From assembly GCA_002205125.1 (NCBI GenBank), contig NIOE01000006.1:62001-126000 (forward strand): a stretch of DNA of 64,000 nucleotides, read 5' to 3'. A program made the translations under genes and the position numbers. Shown piece by piece: positions 1 to 10,724 of the stretch. Each line of letters begins with the position of its first letter. The first letter of the stretch is position 1. The notes below the pieces were generated by a model, which made no database searches, was not told the DNA's origin, and saw nothing but the letters and a program-made list of their open reading frames with translations. This stretch comes from Roseateles noduli (GTDB lineage: Bacteria > Pseudomonadota > Gammaproteobacteria > Burkholderiales > Burkholderiaceae_C).

Positions 1-463
1 CTCGCTGCTGGGCACGCCGCACTTCCCGCGCATCAAGGGCGGCATCCTGTTCCTCGAAGACGTCAACGAGCACCCATACCGCGTCGAGCGCATGCTGCTG
101 CAGCTCTGGCAGGCCGGCGTGCTGGACGCGCAGAAGGCGGTGCTGCTGGGCAGCTTCAGCGGCTGGAAGAAGTCGCCGCTGGACCGTGGCTACTCGATGA
201 AGGCCTGCATCCAGGCGCTGCGCGAACGCGTGAAGGTGCCGTTGCTGACCGGCCTGCCGTTCGGACATGTGCCGACCAAGGTCTGCCTGCCGGTGGGCGC
301 GAAGGCCGAGATGATGGTCGAGGGCCGCGACGTCATCGTCGCCTGGGGCCACGTGGGCCACGGTCACGACCACCATGACCACCACGGGCACGATCACGCG
401 CACGACCACGACGGCCATGACCACGACGGCCATGACCACGGCCACGGCAAGCACGGCCACTGA
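1..463 (+). CDS. ldcA: LD-carboxypeptidase (peptidase S66), 3' part, His-rich tail
   Basis: The open frame enters from base 2, so the N-terminal part lies outside the window. Family S66 serine peptidases remove the terminal D-Ala from cytoplasmic murein tetrapeptides during cell-wall recycling. The visible part holds the conserved LFLEDVNEHPYRVERML stretch with the probable catalytic Glu and the later FGHVPTK motif with the catalytic His. The last ~35 residues are almost entirely His, Asp and Gly, a tail absent from E. coli LdcA that looks able to bind metal. A hairpin terminator follows at 559. The related MccF self-immunity peptidases are an alternative within S66, but the recycling enzyme is more likely here. 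Confidence 0.82.
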   Translation, partial: SLLGTPHFPRIKGGILFLEDVNEHPYRVERMLLQLWQAGVLDAQKAVLLGSFSGWKKSPLDRGYSMKACIQALRERVKVPLLTGLPFGHVPTKVCLPVGAKAEMMVEGRDVIVAWGHVGHGHDHHDHHGHDHAHDHDGHDHDGHDHGHGKHGH

Positions 464-558
464 CCGACGTCACGGGCGGGCCGCGAACCGGGCCGCTATG
501 ATCCGCCCCGGCGTGGGCCGGCCTCCACGAGAGGCGCGGCCATGGCAACAATCTGGCA

Positions 559-590
559 ACGCCGCATCCCCAGGATGCGGCGTTTGCGTT
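559..590 (+). terminator. Rho-independent terminator after ldcA
   Basis: A perfect 11-bp stem (559-569 with 573-583, loop CCA) is followed by the T-rich stretch TTGCGTTTT. It would end the ldcA transcript. Because it lies inside the longest open frame of the next gene, it also argues that translation there begins downstream, at 605 or 683. Confidence 0.7.
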
Positions 591-604
591 TTGGAAGGAT
601 GACG

Positions 605-2929
605 ATGTCGTCGGGGCTGTGGAACGTGTCGCTGCGCGCGGCGGAGGGCGGGCGCGGGACGTGGAAGAGCCCGGCGGCGCTGATGGCGAGGACGGCGGGC
701 CTTCTGGCCGCCGTGCTGCTGGCGGCCTGCAACAACAGCCCCTATCCGGCCGGCGCGGCCAAGGACAACACGCTGTACCTGTCCTTCGACGAGCGCTCCC
801 CGCGCTACCTGGATCCGACCGCCTCGTACACGGCGCCCGAGTCCGTCTATACCTACCAGATCACCGAACCGCTCTACGGGTACCACTACCTGAAGCGGCC
901 CTACGAGCTGATCCCGCGCGCGGCTGCCGCAGTCGTCAAGCCGTACTACCTCGACGCCCGGGGCCAGCGCCTGCCCGACGATGCGCCGGTCGAGCAGATC
1001 GCGCAGAGCGTCTACGACGTGCCCCTCCGCGAAGGGGTGAAGTACGCGCCCAGCCCCGCGTTCGCGAAGGATGAGCAGGGCCGCTACCGCTATCACCACC
1101 TGACGGCCAAGGACCTGGGCGACAAGCGCTCGCCGTGGCAGTTCAAGCACCAGGGCACGCGCGAGGTCGTCGCCGACGACTTCGTCTTCGCGCTCAAGCG
1201 CCACGCGACCACGCGCATCGAGGCGCCGATCTACGGCCTGTTCTCCGAACACGTCCTCGGCCTGAAGGAATACGGCGCGCTGATCCGCGAGGAGAACGCC
1301 AAGCTGCTGAAGGGCCTGCCCGAGAACTCGCCCGCCAAACCCTTCCTCGATTTCCGCAAGTGGCCGCTGGCCGGCGCCGAGGCGGTGAACGACCACCTGC
1401 TGCGCGTGCGCATCAAGGGCAAGTACCCGCAGTGGTCTTACTGGATGGCGACGACCTTCCTGGCACCGGTGCCGTGGGAGGTCGACCTGTTCTACGCCCA
1501 GCCCGGCATGACCGAACACGGCCTGTCCTGGAACCAGTGGCCGGTCGGCGCCGGCCCGTACATGATGACGGAGTACCAGCAGGATCGCCGCCATGTGATG
1601 TCGCGCAATCCGAACTACCGCAAGGACGATCTCTATCCCTGCGAGGGCATGCCCGACGACGGCCCCGCCGGCCGCCTGGCCGACTGCGGCAAGCCGATGC
1701 CCTTCATCGACCGGATCGTCGCCACGCTGATCAAGGAGCGGGTGCCGCGCAAGGAGATGTTCAAGCAGGGCTACCTCGACATGCCCGACCTCGAACGGGC
1801 CGACTGGGGCGTGGAGTTCTCCGCCAACGCCAGCGATTCCGCCGAGACCGAGGCCTTCTTCAAGCAGCGCGGCTTCTCGTTCCCGCTCGCGACCGAGCCC
1901 AACAACTGGTACCTGGGCTTCAACATGCTCGATCCGGTGGTCGGCAAGGGGAAGACGCCGGAGGAGGACCTGCGCCACCGCAAGCTGCGCCAGGCGCTGT
2001 CGATCGCGATCGACTGGGAGGAGGGCTACGGCCGCATCTTCAAGAACCGCGGCGGCGTCACCGCCTACGGACCGGTGCCGCCGGGCGTGTTCGGCTCGCG
2101 CGAGGGGCAGCCGGGCTTCTTCAATCCGGTCACCCACAAGCGGGTGGACGGCAGGATCGAACGCCGCTCGATCGAGGAGGCGAAGCAGCTGCTCGCCGAA
2201 GCCGGGTATCCCGACGGCCGTGACGCGAGCAGCGGTCAGCCGCTGGTCCTCAACTACGACTTCATGCGCGTGGTCACGCCGGAGGTGAAGGCCGAGAACG
2301 ACTGGCTGGTCAAGCAGTTCGCCAAGGTCGGCGTGCAGCTCGAAGTGCGCGCCACCGACTACAACCAGTTCCAGGAAAAGCTCCATCAAGGCAAGCACCA
2401 GGTGTTCTGGTGGGGCTGGCTCGCCGACTACCCGGACGCGGAGAACTTCCTCTTCCTGCTGTACGGACCCAACAGCAAGTCGCTGCATGAGGGCGAGAAC
2501 TCGGCCAACTACGAGAACGCCGACTACGACCGCTTGTTCAAGCAATCCCAGGTCCTCGACGACGGTCCCGAGAAGCAACGCGTCATCGATCGCATGGTGG
2601 AGATCGCGCAGCAGGATTCGCCCTGGGCCTTCGGGTTCTGGGCCTGGACTGGACAGGCCTACCAGAGCTGGGTGCACAACGGCAAGCCCAGCATCGTCAT
2701 CCGCGATCCGGTGCGCTTCTACCGCCTGGACACGGCACGGCGCGCGCATCTGCAGGACGAGTGGAACCGCCCGGTCTGGTGGCCGCTGCTGGTGCTGCTC
2801 GTCGGCGGCGGCGCGATCGTGTGGACGACGCGCCGCAGCTTCCAGAAACGCGAGACCGCCACCGCGCGCGGCACCTCCGCGCCGACCGCGGCGCCCGTCG
2901 CCTCGACCGCTCCCCGGGGAGCCGACTGA
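605..2929 (+). CDS. ABC transporter substrate-binding lipoprotein, family 5 (peptide type)
   Basis: Extracellular solute-binding family 5 protein, expected to deliver peptides or similar compounds to the permeases that follow. The frame is open from an ATG at 542, but the terminator hairpin at 559-583 and the GGAAGG at 593-598 favour ATG 605 (774 residues); ATG 683 would give a tighter lipoprotein signal. The lipobox LLAAC places the lipidated Cys at residue 42 (16 from ATG 683). The family fold is seen in segments such as DERSPRYLDPTAS and WWGWLADYPDAENFL. Unusually, the C-terminus adds a hydrophobic segment (WWPLLVLLVGGGAIVW) followed by basic residues, a likely second membrane anchor. Its stop overlaps the permease start (TGATG). 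Confidence 0.85.
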   Translation: MSSGLWNVSLRAAEGGRGTWKSPAALMARTAGLLAAVLLAACNNSPYPAGAAKDNTLYLSFDERSPRYLDPTASYTAPESVYTYQITEPLYGYHYLKRPYELIPRAAAAVVKPYYLDARGQRLPDDAPVEQIAQSVYDVPLREGVKYAPSPAFAKDEQGRYRYHHLTAKDLGDKRSPWQFKHQGTREVVADDFVFALKRHATTRIEAPIYGLFSEHVLGLKEYGALIREENAKLLKGLPENSPAKPFLDFRKWPLAGAEAVNDHLLRVRIKGKYPQWSYWMATTFLAPVPWEVDLFYAQPGMTEHGLSWNQWPVGAGPYMMTEYQQDRRHVMSRNPNYRKDDLYPCEGMPDDGPAGRLADCGKPMPFIDRIVATLIKERVPRKEMFKQGYLDMPDLERADWGVEFSANASDSAETEAFFKQRGFSFPLATEPNNWYLGFNMLDPVVGKGKTPEEDLRHRKLRQALSIAIDWEEGYGRIFKNRGGVTAYGPVPPGVFGSREGQPGFFNPVTHKRVDGRIERRSIEEAKQLLAEAGYPDGRDASSGQPLVLNYDFMRVVTPEVKAENDWLVKQFAKVGVQLEVRATDYNQFQEKLHQGKHQVFWWGWLADYPDAENFLFLLYGPNSKSLHEGENSANYENADYDRLFKQSQVLDDGPEKQRVIDRMVEIAQQDSPWAFGFWAWTGQAYQSWVHNGKPSIVIRDPVRFYRLDTARRAHLQDEWNRPVWWPLLVLLVGGGAIVWTTRRSFQKRETATARGTSAPTAAPVASTAPRGAD

Positions 2930-3912
2930 TGTTCAAGTACCTCACCCGCCGGCTGGCCTACGGCCTGGCCATCCTGGTCGGCGTCAACCTGCTGACCTTC
3001 TTCCTGTTCTTCACCGTCAACACGCCGGACGACATGGCCCGGCTGAACATCGGCGGCAAGCGCGTCTCGCAGGAGCAGATCGACAAGTGGAAGGTCGAAC
3101 GCGGCTACGACAAGCCGCTGTACTGGGATGCCTCGCGCGCCGGCGCGGAGCGCGTGACCCACACCGTGTTCTGGGAGCGCTCGGTCTCGCTGATGCTGCT
3201 GGACTTCGGCCGCTCCGACGCGCGCCAGGCCGTCGACATCGGCCATGAGATCAAGACCCGCATGGGGGTGAGCCTGCAGCTCGCGGTGCCGATCTTCGTG
3301 CTGCAACTGATCGTGAGCGTGGCCTTCGCGGTGCTGCTCACCTTCTTCCGCAACTCGCGCATCGACTTCTGGGGCGTCGTGCTGTGCGTGCTGATGCTGT
3401 CCATCTCCAGCCTGTTCTACATCATCGTGGGCCAGTTCTTCTTCTCGCGCATCCTGCGGCTGGTGCCGATCAACGGCTACGAGCCGGGCCTGGACGCGAT
3501 CAAGTTCCTGGCGCTGCCCATCGCGCTGTCGCTGCTGTCGCGCCTGGGCGGCGAGGCGCGGCTGTACCGCGCGATGCTGCTCGAGGAAGTCGGCAAGGAC
3601 TACGTGCGCACCGCCCGCGCCAAGGGGCTGTCCGAGCCGGTCGTGCTGATGCGCCATGTGCTGCGCAACGCGCTGATCCCCATCATCACCAGCGCCGGCG
3701 CCTACCTGCCGTACGTGTTCCTGGGCAGCCTGGTGTTCGAGAGCTTCTTCGGCATCCCCGGCCTGGGCGCCTTCGTCATCGAGGCGATCACCGGGCAGGA
3801 CTTCGCCATCGTGCGCACCATGGTGTTCCTGGGTGCGCTGCTCTACATCGCCAGCAACGCGCTGATCGACCTGGTCTACACCTGGGTCGATCCGCGGGTG
3901 CGGCTGACCTGA
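2929..3912 (+). CDS. ABC transporter permease, DppB/OppB/YejB type
   Basis: Inner-membrane permease of a binding-protein-dependent peptide transporter, 327 residues. The N-terminus (MFKYLTRRLAYGLAILVGVN) is the usual OppB/DppB start, several membrane segments follow, and the EAA loop that contacts the ATPase is seen around EVGKDYVRTARAKGLSEP. The start ATG shares one base with the preceding stop codon, indicating translational coupling. Together with the longer second permease and the fused double ATPase, the layout resembles YejABEF. Confidence 0.88.
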   Translation: MFKYLTRRLAYGLAILVGVNLLTFFLFFTVNTPDDMARLNIGGKRVSQEQIDKWKVERGYDKPLYWDASRAGAERVTHTVFWERSVSLMLLDFGRSDARQAVDIGHEIKTRMGVSLQLAVPIFVLQLIVSVAFAVLLTFFRNSRIDFWGVVLCVLMLSISSLFYIIVGQFFFSRILRLVPINGYEPGLDAIKFLALPIALSLLSRLGGEARLYRAMLLEEVGKDYVRTARAKGLSEPVVLMRHVLRNALIPIITSAGAYLPYVFLGSLVFESFFGIPGLGAFVIEAITGQDFAIVRTMVFLGALLYIASNALIDLVYTWVDPRVRLT

Positions 3913-3976
3913 GGCGGTCCGGCGGCTTTGGCAGCTGAGGCGCGTTCAGCATTCGAGACAGGACACGAGAGCAGAC

Positions 3977-5449
3977 ATGGGATTCAAGGTCGTTTTCCTC
4001 TGGACCGACGTGGCGCTGTGGGCGATGTTCGCGGCGCTGGTCTTCTACATCGTGCGGCTGATCCGCCGCCCGCATCTGCGCGCCAACTGGCAGCGCGTGC
4101 TGCGCGATCCCGCGGCGCTGAGCGCGGGCATGGTGCTGGTGCTGTTCCTCGGCGTGACGGCGCTGGACAGCCTGCACTTCCGCCGCGCGCTGACGGACAG
4201 CCCCGCCGGCCAGCAGTTCTACGAGACCCGCACCGAGTCCGTGCTGGACCTGCTGCTGGCGCGCCAGATCGAGATGCGCGAGACCAGCTATTCGGCGCCG
4301 CTCGCGTACCAGGGCTTCACGCTGGACAGCGTCGCGCACGGCGATCAGGTGGTGCGTGAGTTCCCGCGCCTGGCCTTCGGCGGCGCGCATCTGCAGGATC
4401 CGGCGCGCGACTGGCACGGCGACCTGACGCGGCGCACGTTGACGGGGCTCGCGCTGGGTGCCGCCGCGTCGGTACTGATGGCGCTGCTGATGGCGGCGAT
4501 CCTCGCGCCGCACCACGGCGGCTTCCGGCAGGGCCTGAAGGACCTGCTGGGCGACCGCACGCACCACCCGTGGCGCGCGGCGCTCGGCACCCTCTCGGTG
4601 ATCGCGCTGCTGGCCGGCCCGGTGATCGCGCTGATGGGCCACTATCACGTGTTCGGCACCGACCAGACCGGCAACGACGTGCTCTACCAGGCGCTCAAGA
4701 GCATCCGCACCGCCTTCGTCATCGGCGCGCTGTCGACGCTGGCGACGCTGCCCTTCGCGCTGGTGCTGGGCATCCTGGCCGGCTACCTCAAGGGCTGGGT
4801 CGACGAGCTCATCCAGTACTTCTACACGGTGCTGACCTCGGTGCCCAACGTGCTGCTGATCGCCGCCTGCGTGCTGATGGTGCAGGTGTTCCTGGACAAG
4901 CATCCCGAGGCCTTCGAGACCGGCGCCGAGCGCGCCGACCTGAAGATCTTCCTGCTGTGCGTGATCCTGGGGGTGACCGGCTGGGCGACGCTGTGCCGGC
5001 TGGTGCGCGGGGAGACGCTCAAGCTGCGCGAGGCCGACTTCGTCCAGGCCGCGACCGCCTTCGGCGTGCGCGACACGACGATCATGGTCCGCCACATCGT
5101 GCCCAACGTGATGCACCTGGTGCTGATCTCGCTGGTGCTCAACTTCTCCGACCTGATCCTCTACGAGGCGGTGCTGACCTACGTCGGCGTCGGCGTGGAT
5201 CCGGGCATGAACAGCTTCGGCGGGATGATCAACCTGGCGCGCTCGGAGATGAGCCGCGATCCGGTCGTCTGGTGGAGCTTCGTGGCGGCCTTCGGCTTCA
5301 TGGTGAGCCTGGTGCTGGCGGCCAACCTGTTCGCCGACGGGGTGCGCGACGCCTTCGACCCGAGGGCGCGCAAGTTGCGGCCGATGGTGCTGTCGCTGAA
5401 GAAGAACAAGAGCGCCGAGCCGACCAGTCCGGCCGCCAAGGCCTCGTGA
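3977..5449 (+). CDS. ABC transporter permease, DppC/OppC/YejE type, with long N-terminal insert
   Basis: Second permease subunit of the peptide transporter, 490 residues, clearly longer than the ~300 of DppC. The first ~170 residues hold two membrane segments flanking a probable periplasmic stretch. The MetI-type core follows, with the EAA loop near LREADFVQAATAFGVRD and the C-terminal motif LFADGVRDAFDPR. The long insert between the first two membrane helices recalls YejE. It lies 64 bp after the first permease and 13 bp before the ATPase, so all four genes form one operon. Confidence 0.86.
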   Translation: MGFKVVFLWTDVALWAMFAALVFYIVRLIRRPHLRANWQRVLRDPAALSAGMVLVLFLGVTALDSLHFRRALTDSPAGQQFYETRTESVLDLLLARQIEMRETSYSAPLAYQGFTLDSVAHGDQVVREFPRLAFGGAHLQDPARDWHGDLTRRTLTGLALGAAASVLMALLMAAILAPHHGGFRQGLKDLLGDRTHHPWRAALGTLSVIALLAGPVIALMGHYHVFGTDQTGNDVLYQALKSIRTAFVIGALSTLATLPFALVLGILAGYLKGWVDELIQYFYTVLTSVPNVLLIAACVLMVQVFLDKHPEAFETGAERADLKIFLLCVILGVTGWATLCRLVRGETLKLREADFVQAATAFGVRDTTIMVRHIVPNVMHLVLISLVLNFSDLILYEAVLTYVGVGVDPGMNSFGGMINLARSEMSRDPVVWWSFVAAFGFMVSLVLAANLFADGVRDAFDPRARKLRPMVLSLKKNKSAEPTSPAAKAS

Positions 5450-5462
5450 GGGACGCCGCCAC

Positions 5463-7388
<1,926 letters not shown>

Positions 7389-7426
7389 ACGTGCGGCCGT
7401 CCGGCCACCCGTCGATCACCCCCCTC

Positions 7427-7450
7427 AGGACCGCCACGCGGTCCTTTTTT
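7427..7450 (+). terminator. Rho-independent terminator of ABC transporter operon
   Basis: AGGACCGC pairs with GCGGTCCT around a CAC loop, followed by a run of T. It lies 38 bp after the ATPase stop and closes the operon. Confidence 0.88.
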
Positions 7451-7919
7451 CTGGCGGAAACATTTTTGAAATCATTGAGGCACCGGGTTGGTGCCTGTGT
7501 GTCCATTCCGGTGTCCCGGGAGGGGAATCGCCCCGACGAATGGCACGGGAAGGCCACGCGCCATGGCCATGCAACGAGGCAAACGGGCGATTGGTGGCAA
7601 CGCCGACGACGGAAATGCGCACTTCTGGTGCGTATTACGACCTTTTACACCTGTAAAACACTTGCGCAGGGCGACATTCGCGCGTAGCGCGGCAGCAACG
7701 CCGGTCGGTATGCGCCCTTGGGTGTTTACCCGCGATTTCCGTCTGTAAAGCGCCTTGCGCCGTACGCCATAGGGTGAACACGGGGGATTCCTTTTCAAAC
7801 CGGAAAAGAAACTGGCCCGGCCCAACGCCGGGAACACCGCTCGGAGGGTCCAGGCCGACATCACGGCCACCCGTGTTCCCGGCGACACAACAACCTGTGC
7901 TTCCGGTTAAGGAGTCTTC
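7451..7919 (+). promoter_or_regulatory. Long 5' region of TonB receptor gene, with operator-like palindrome and structured leader
   Basis: This 469-bp stretch has no convincing gene. It holds a 16-bp palindrome TTTTACACCTGTAAAA at 7643-7658, an operator candidate. It also holds a perfect 12-bp inverted repeat, 7826-7837 with 7873-7884, enclosing a second hairpin GGCCG-N6-CGGCC. The structure ends 35 bases before the start codon at 7920, whose ribosome site is AAGGAG at 7910-7915. I could not match it to a known riboswitch and see no clear -35/-10 pair. Confidence 0.5.
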
Positions 7920-10631
7920 ATGTTCAAACGCAAGAGCATCAACCTCGCCGCGCTGCTCGCGCTCGGCGCCGCGGCGCTGCCCGTCGCCGCGCAGAACACC
8001 CAACTCGACCGCGTCGAGATCACCGGGTCGTCGATCAAGCGCATCGACGCCGAAACCTCGCTGCCCGTCAGCGTCATCAGCCGCGACTCCATCAACAAGT
8101 CGGGCGCCTCCAACGTCCAGGAACTGGTCGATCGCCTGAGCTACAACAACGGCGGCGGTCTGGCGCTGGGCCAGTCGATCGGCGACGGTTCCGCCAACGG
8201 CCAGGTCGGCGCGTCGCTGCGCGGCCTGGGCCGCGGCCGCACGCTGGTCCTGCTGAACGGCCGCCGCCTGCCGGTGTATCCGTTCTCCGGCCAGGGCGTG
8301 GACCTGAACGCGATCCCGCTGGCAGCGATCGAACGCATCGAAGTGCTGCGCGACGGCGCCTCGGCGACCTACGGCTCGGACGCCATCGGCGGCGTCATGA
8401 ACTTCATCACCCGCAAGGACTTCCAGGGCTTCGACGTGTCGGTCGGCATGGAAATGCCCAAGAGCGTGGGCGACGTGTTCTCCGTGTCGGCGGGCGGCGG
8501 GGTCGGCGACCTGTCCAAGGACAAGTTCAACCTGCTGGGGACCTTCAACTACCAGAACTACGACGCGATCCGCGCGGCGGACCGCTCGTACGCCTCCACC
8601 GGCAACCGACCCGATCTGGGCGTGGTGAAGGACTCCGGCAACACCTTCCCGGCCAATGCGTCCATCCCGCCGGGCAATCCCTTCAATCCTGGCCCCGGGT
8701 CGAAGTACGTGCCTGGTGCTGCGAACTTCCCGAACTGTCAGCCCCCGGATTCCTATGCCGGCGGAGCCAACTGCCGGTACGACTACACCCATTACATCGA
8801 CCTGGTGCCCGCGTCCGACCGCTACGGCGCGCTGGTCAAGGGCACGTTCGCCCCCAGCCAGGACCACACGCTGTTCGCCGAAGTCTCCTACAGCCGCAAC
8901 GAGATCGTGCTGGGTTCGTCGCAGACGCCGTCGACCACCACCGGCAAGCCCAGCTACGTGTACCCGGGCGGCGGCAAGTACTATCCGACCGCTGCCGTCG
9001 ACGCGGTGGCTCCGGGCTACCGCGGCGACCTGATCCTGTCCTGGCGGATGGTGGACGGCGGTCAGCGCCGCACCAAGGTGACCAACCAGGTGACCCGCAC
9101 GGTCCTGGGGGCCGAGGGCACGTTCGGCGGCTTCGACTACAAGGCGGCCTATGTCTACGCCGAGGGCAAGGCCAGCGACGACTTCGTGTCCGGCAACTTC
9201 TCGGATACCCGTCTGGTCCAGGCACTGCGTACAGGCCTGATCAACCCGTGGGGCCCGAACGACGCCGCCGGCCTGGCCGCGCTGAAGAGCGCCGAATTGA
9301 CCGGCAACAACCGCAAGTCCAAGACCAGCAACAACGGCGTGGACTTCACGCTGTCGCGCGAGCTGTTCAACGTCGGTGCCGGCAACCTGGGCATCGCCTT
9401 CGGCGGCGAGGCGCGCAAGGAGAAGTACCTCGACGGCTACTCGGAGCTGGCAGGTTCGGGTGACGTGGTCGGCGGTTCCGGCACGGCGGGCAAGGTCTCG
9501 GCGCAACGCGACGTCGGCGGCATCTTTGCCGAAGCCAACCTTCCGGTGCTCAAGACCGTGGAGATCAACGGCGCCGTCCGCTTCGACAAGTACGCCAAGA
9601 CCAGCGGCGGTTCGCGCGACGGCACCTTCGATACGCGCTCGCTGTCGGCCACCAGCCCGAAGCTGTCGGTCAAGTTCACCCCGATGACCGGACTGCTGTT
9701 CCGCGCCTCCGCCGGCAAGGGCTTCCGCGCGCCGGCGCTGGACAACCTGTTCGCGCCTTCCGCCTTCACGAACACGGGCGGCAACTTCAACGACCCGAAC
9801 TACGAGACCAAGGTCGGTTGCACGGGCTCCACCGCCAACACCGACTACTGCAACACGCAGCTGACGGTGCAGAACAACAGCAACCTGAACCTCGAGCCCG
9901 AGAAGTCCAAGACCTTCAACCTGGGTCTGGTGTTCGAGATGGTCAAGGACACCACGCTGAGCGTCGACTATTTCGACATGAAGATCACCAACGGGCTGCG
10001 CTTCCTGTCGGGCGACGACATCCTGCGTGACTGGTACAAGCACCGCACGTCGCCGACGAGCAACGACAGCACCTCGATCTTCAAGGATCGCCTGATCCTG
10101 AACAGCCAGGGCTACCTCGACTACGTGCGCGCCTCGTGGGAGAACGTCGGCAAGATCCGCACGGCGGGCTTCGACTTCAGCGCCCGCGGCCGCATCCGCA
10201 CCGAGTTCGGCACGCTGACCCCGGGCTGGGAAGCCACGCTGCTGACCAAGAGCGAGGAAAGCATCGTCGGCACCGGCACGACCCGCGACAACCTGGGCAA
10301 GTACAACCTGGGCGGTCCGGTCGTCAAGCTGAAGCAGACCTTCACGCTGGATTGGGACAAGGACAAGTGGGGCGCCTCCATCCGCTACTTCCGCCAGAAC
10401 GGCTATGAGGACTACGACGAGGTCCGCAAGGTCAAGGCCTATGACCTGTTCGACGTGCAGGGGCAGTTCCGCGGCATCAAGGGCGTGACCATCACGGCCG
10501 GCGTCCGCAACCTGTTCGACAAGAAGCCGCCGACGACCAACCAGGAAGACTACTTCCAGGTCGGTTTCGACCCGACCTACGCGGCCGTCCAGCAGCGCAC
10601 GTTCTACCTGCGCGGCAACTACCGCTACTGA
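7920..10631 (+). CDS. TonB-dependent outer-membrane receptor
   Basis: Outer-membrane beta-barrel that imports a scarce nutrient using energy from TonB-ExbB-ExbD, 903 residues. A Sec signal peptide (MFKRKSINLAALLALGAAAL, cleavage after AQ) is followed by a TonB-box-like stretch LDRVEITGSSIKR. The plug domain follows, with IERIEVLRDGASATYGSDAIGGVMN near residues 138-162, then the long barrel. The C-terminus YLRGNYRY ends in an aromatic residue as needed for barrel assembly. No substrate can be read from the sequence. The tonB and exb genes lie 1.4 kb downstream, so this may be a dedicated receptor for that energy system. Confidence 0.92.
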   Translation: MFKRKSINLAALLALGAAALPVAAQNTQLDRVEITGSSIKRIDAETSLPVSVISRDSINKSGASNVQELVDRLSYNNGGGLALGQSIGDGSANGQVGASLRGLGRGRTLVLLNGRRLPVYPFSGQGVDLNAIPLAAIERIEVLRDGASATYGSDAIGGVMNFITRKDFQGFDVSVGMEMPKSVGDVFSVSAGGGVGDLSKDKFNLLGTFNYQNYDAIRAADRSYASTGNRPDLGVVKDSGNTFPANASIPPGNPFNPGPGSKYVPGAANFPNCQPPDSYAGGANCRYDYTHYIDLVPASDRYGALVKGTFAPSQDHTLFAEVSYSRNEIVLGSSQTPSTTTGKPSYVYPGGGKYYPTAAVDAVAPGYRGDLILSWRMVDGGQRRTKVTNQVTRTVLGAEGTFGGFDYKAAYVYAEGKASDDFVSGNFSDTRLVQALRTGLINPWGPNDAAGLAALKSAELTGNNRKSKTSNNGVDFTLSRELFNVGAGNLGIAFGGEARKEKYLDGYSELAGSGDVVGGSGTAGKVSAQRDVGGIFAEANLPVLKTVEINGAVRFDKYAKTSGGSRDGTFDTRSLSATSPKLSVKFTPMTGLLFRASAGKGFRAPALDNLFAPSAFTNTGGNFNDPNYETKVGCTGSTANTDYCNTQLTVQNNSNLNLEPEKSKTFNLGLVFEMVKDTTLSVDYFDMKITNGLRFLSGDDILRDWYKHRTSPTSNDSTSIFKDRLILNSQGYLDYVRASWENVGKIRTAGFDFSARGRIRTEFGTLTPGWEATLLTKSEESIVGTGTTRDNLGKYNLGGPVVKLKQTFTLDWDKDKWGASIRYFRQNGYEDYDEVRKVKAYDLFDVQGQFRGIKGVTITAGVRNLFDKKPPTTNQEDYFQVGFDPTYAAVQQRTFYLRGNYRY

Positions 10632-10685
10632 TGAGGGAGGCGCCGCCGATCTGACTTAGATTAGCGATGCCCCTCACGGACTCAC

Positions 10686-10709
10686 GCAGGCCCTTCGGGG
10701 CCTGCTTTC
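10686..10709 (+). terminator. Rho-independent terminator after TonB receptor
   Basis: GCAGGCCC and GGGCCTGC form a perfect 8-bp stem closed by the stable TTCG tetraloop, followed by TTTC. It separates the receptor from the oxygenase gene that starts 16 bp later. Confidence 0.85.
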
Positions 10710-10724
10710 ATTCCGGCCCACCTC

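Noticed and set aside
470-2749. 759-codon open frame on the minus strand
   Set aside because: It is the reverse-frame shadow of the binding-protein gene, with Arg/His/Val-rich sequence typical of GC-rich antisense frames and no family motif.
7635-10043. 802-codon minus-strand open frame
   Set aside because: Antisense to the TonB receptor; no recognisable domain and no ribosome site.
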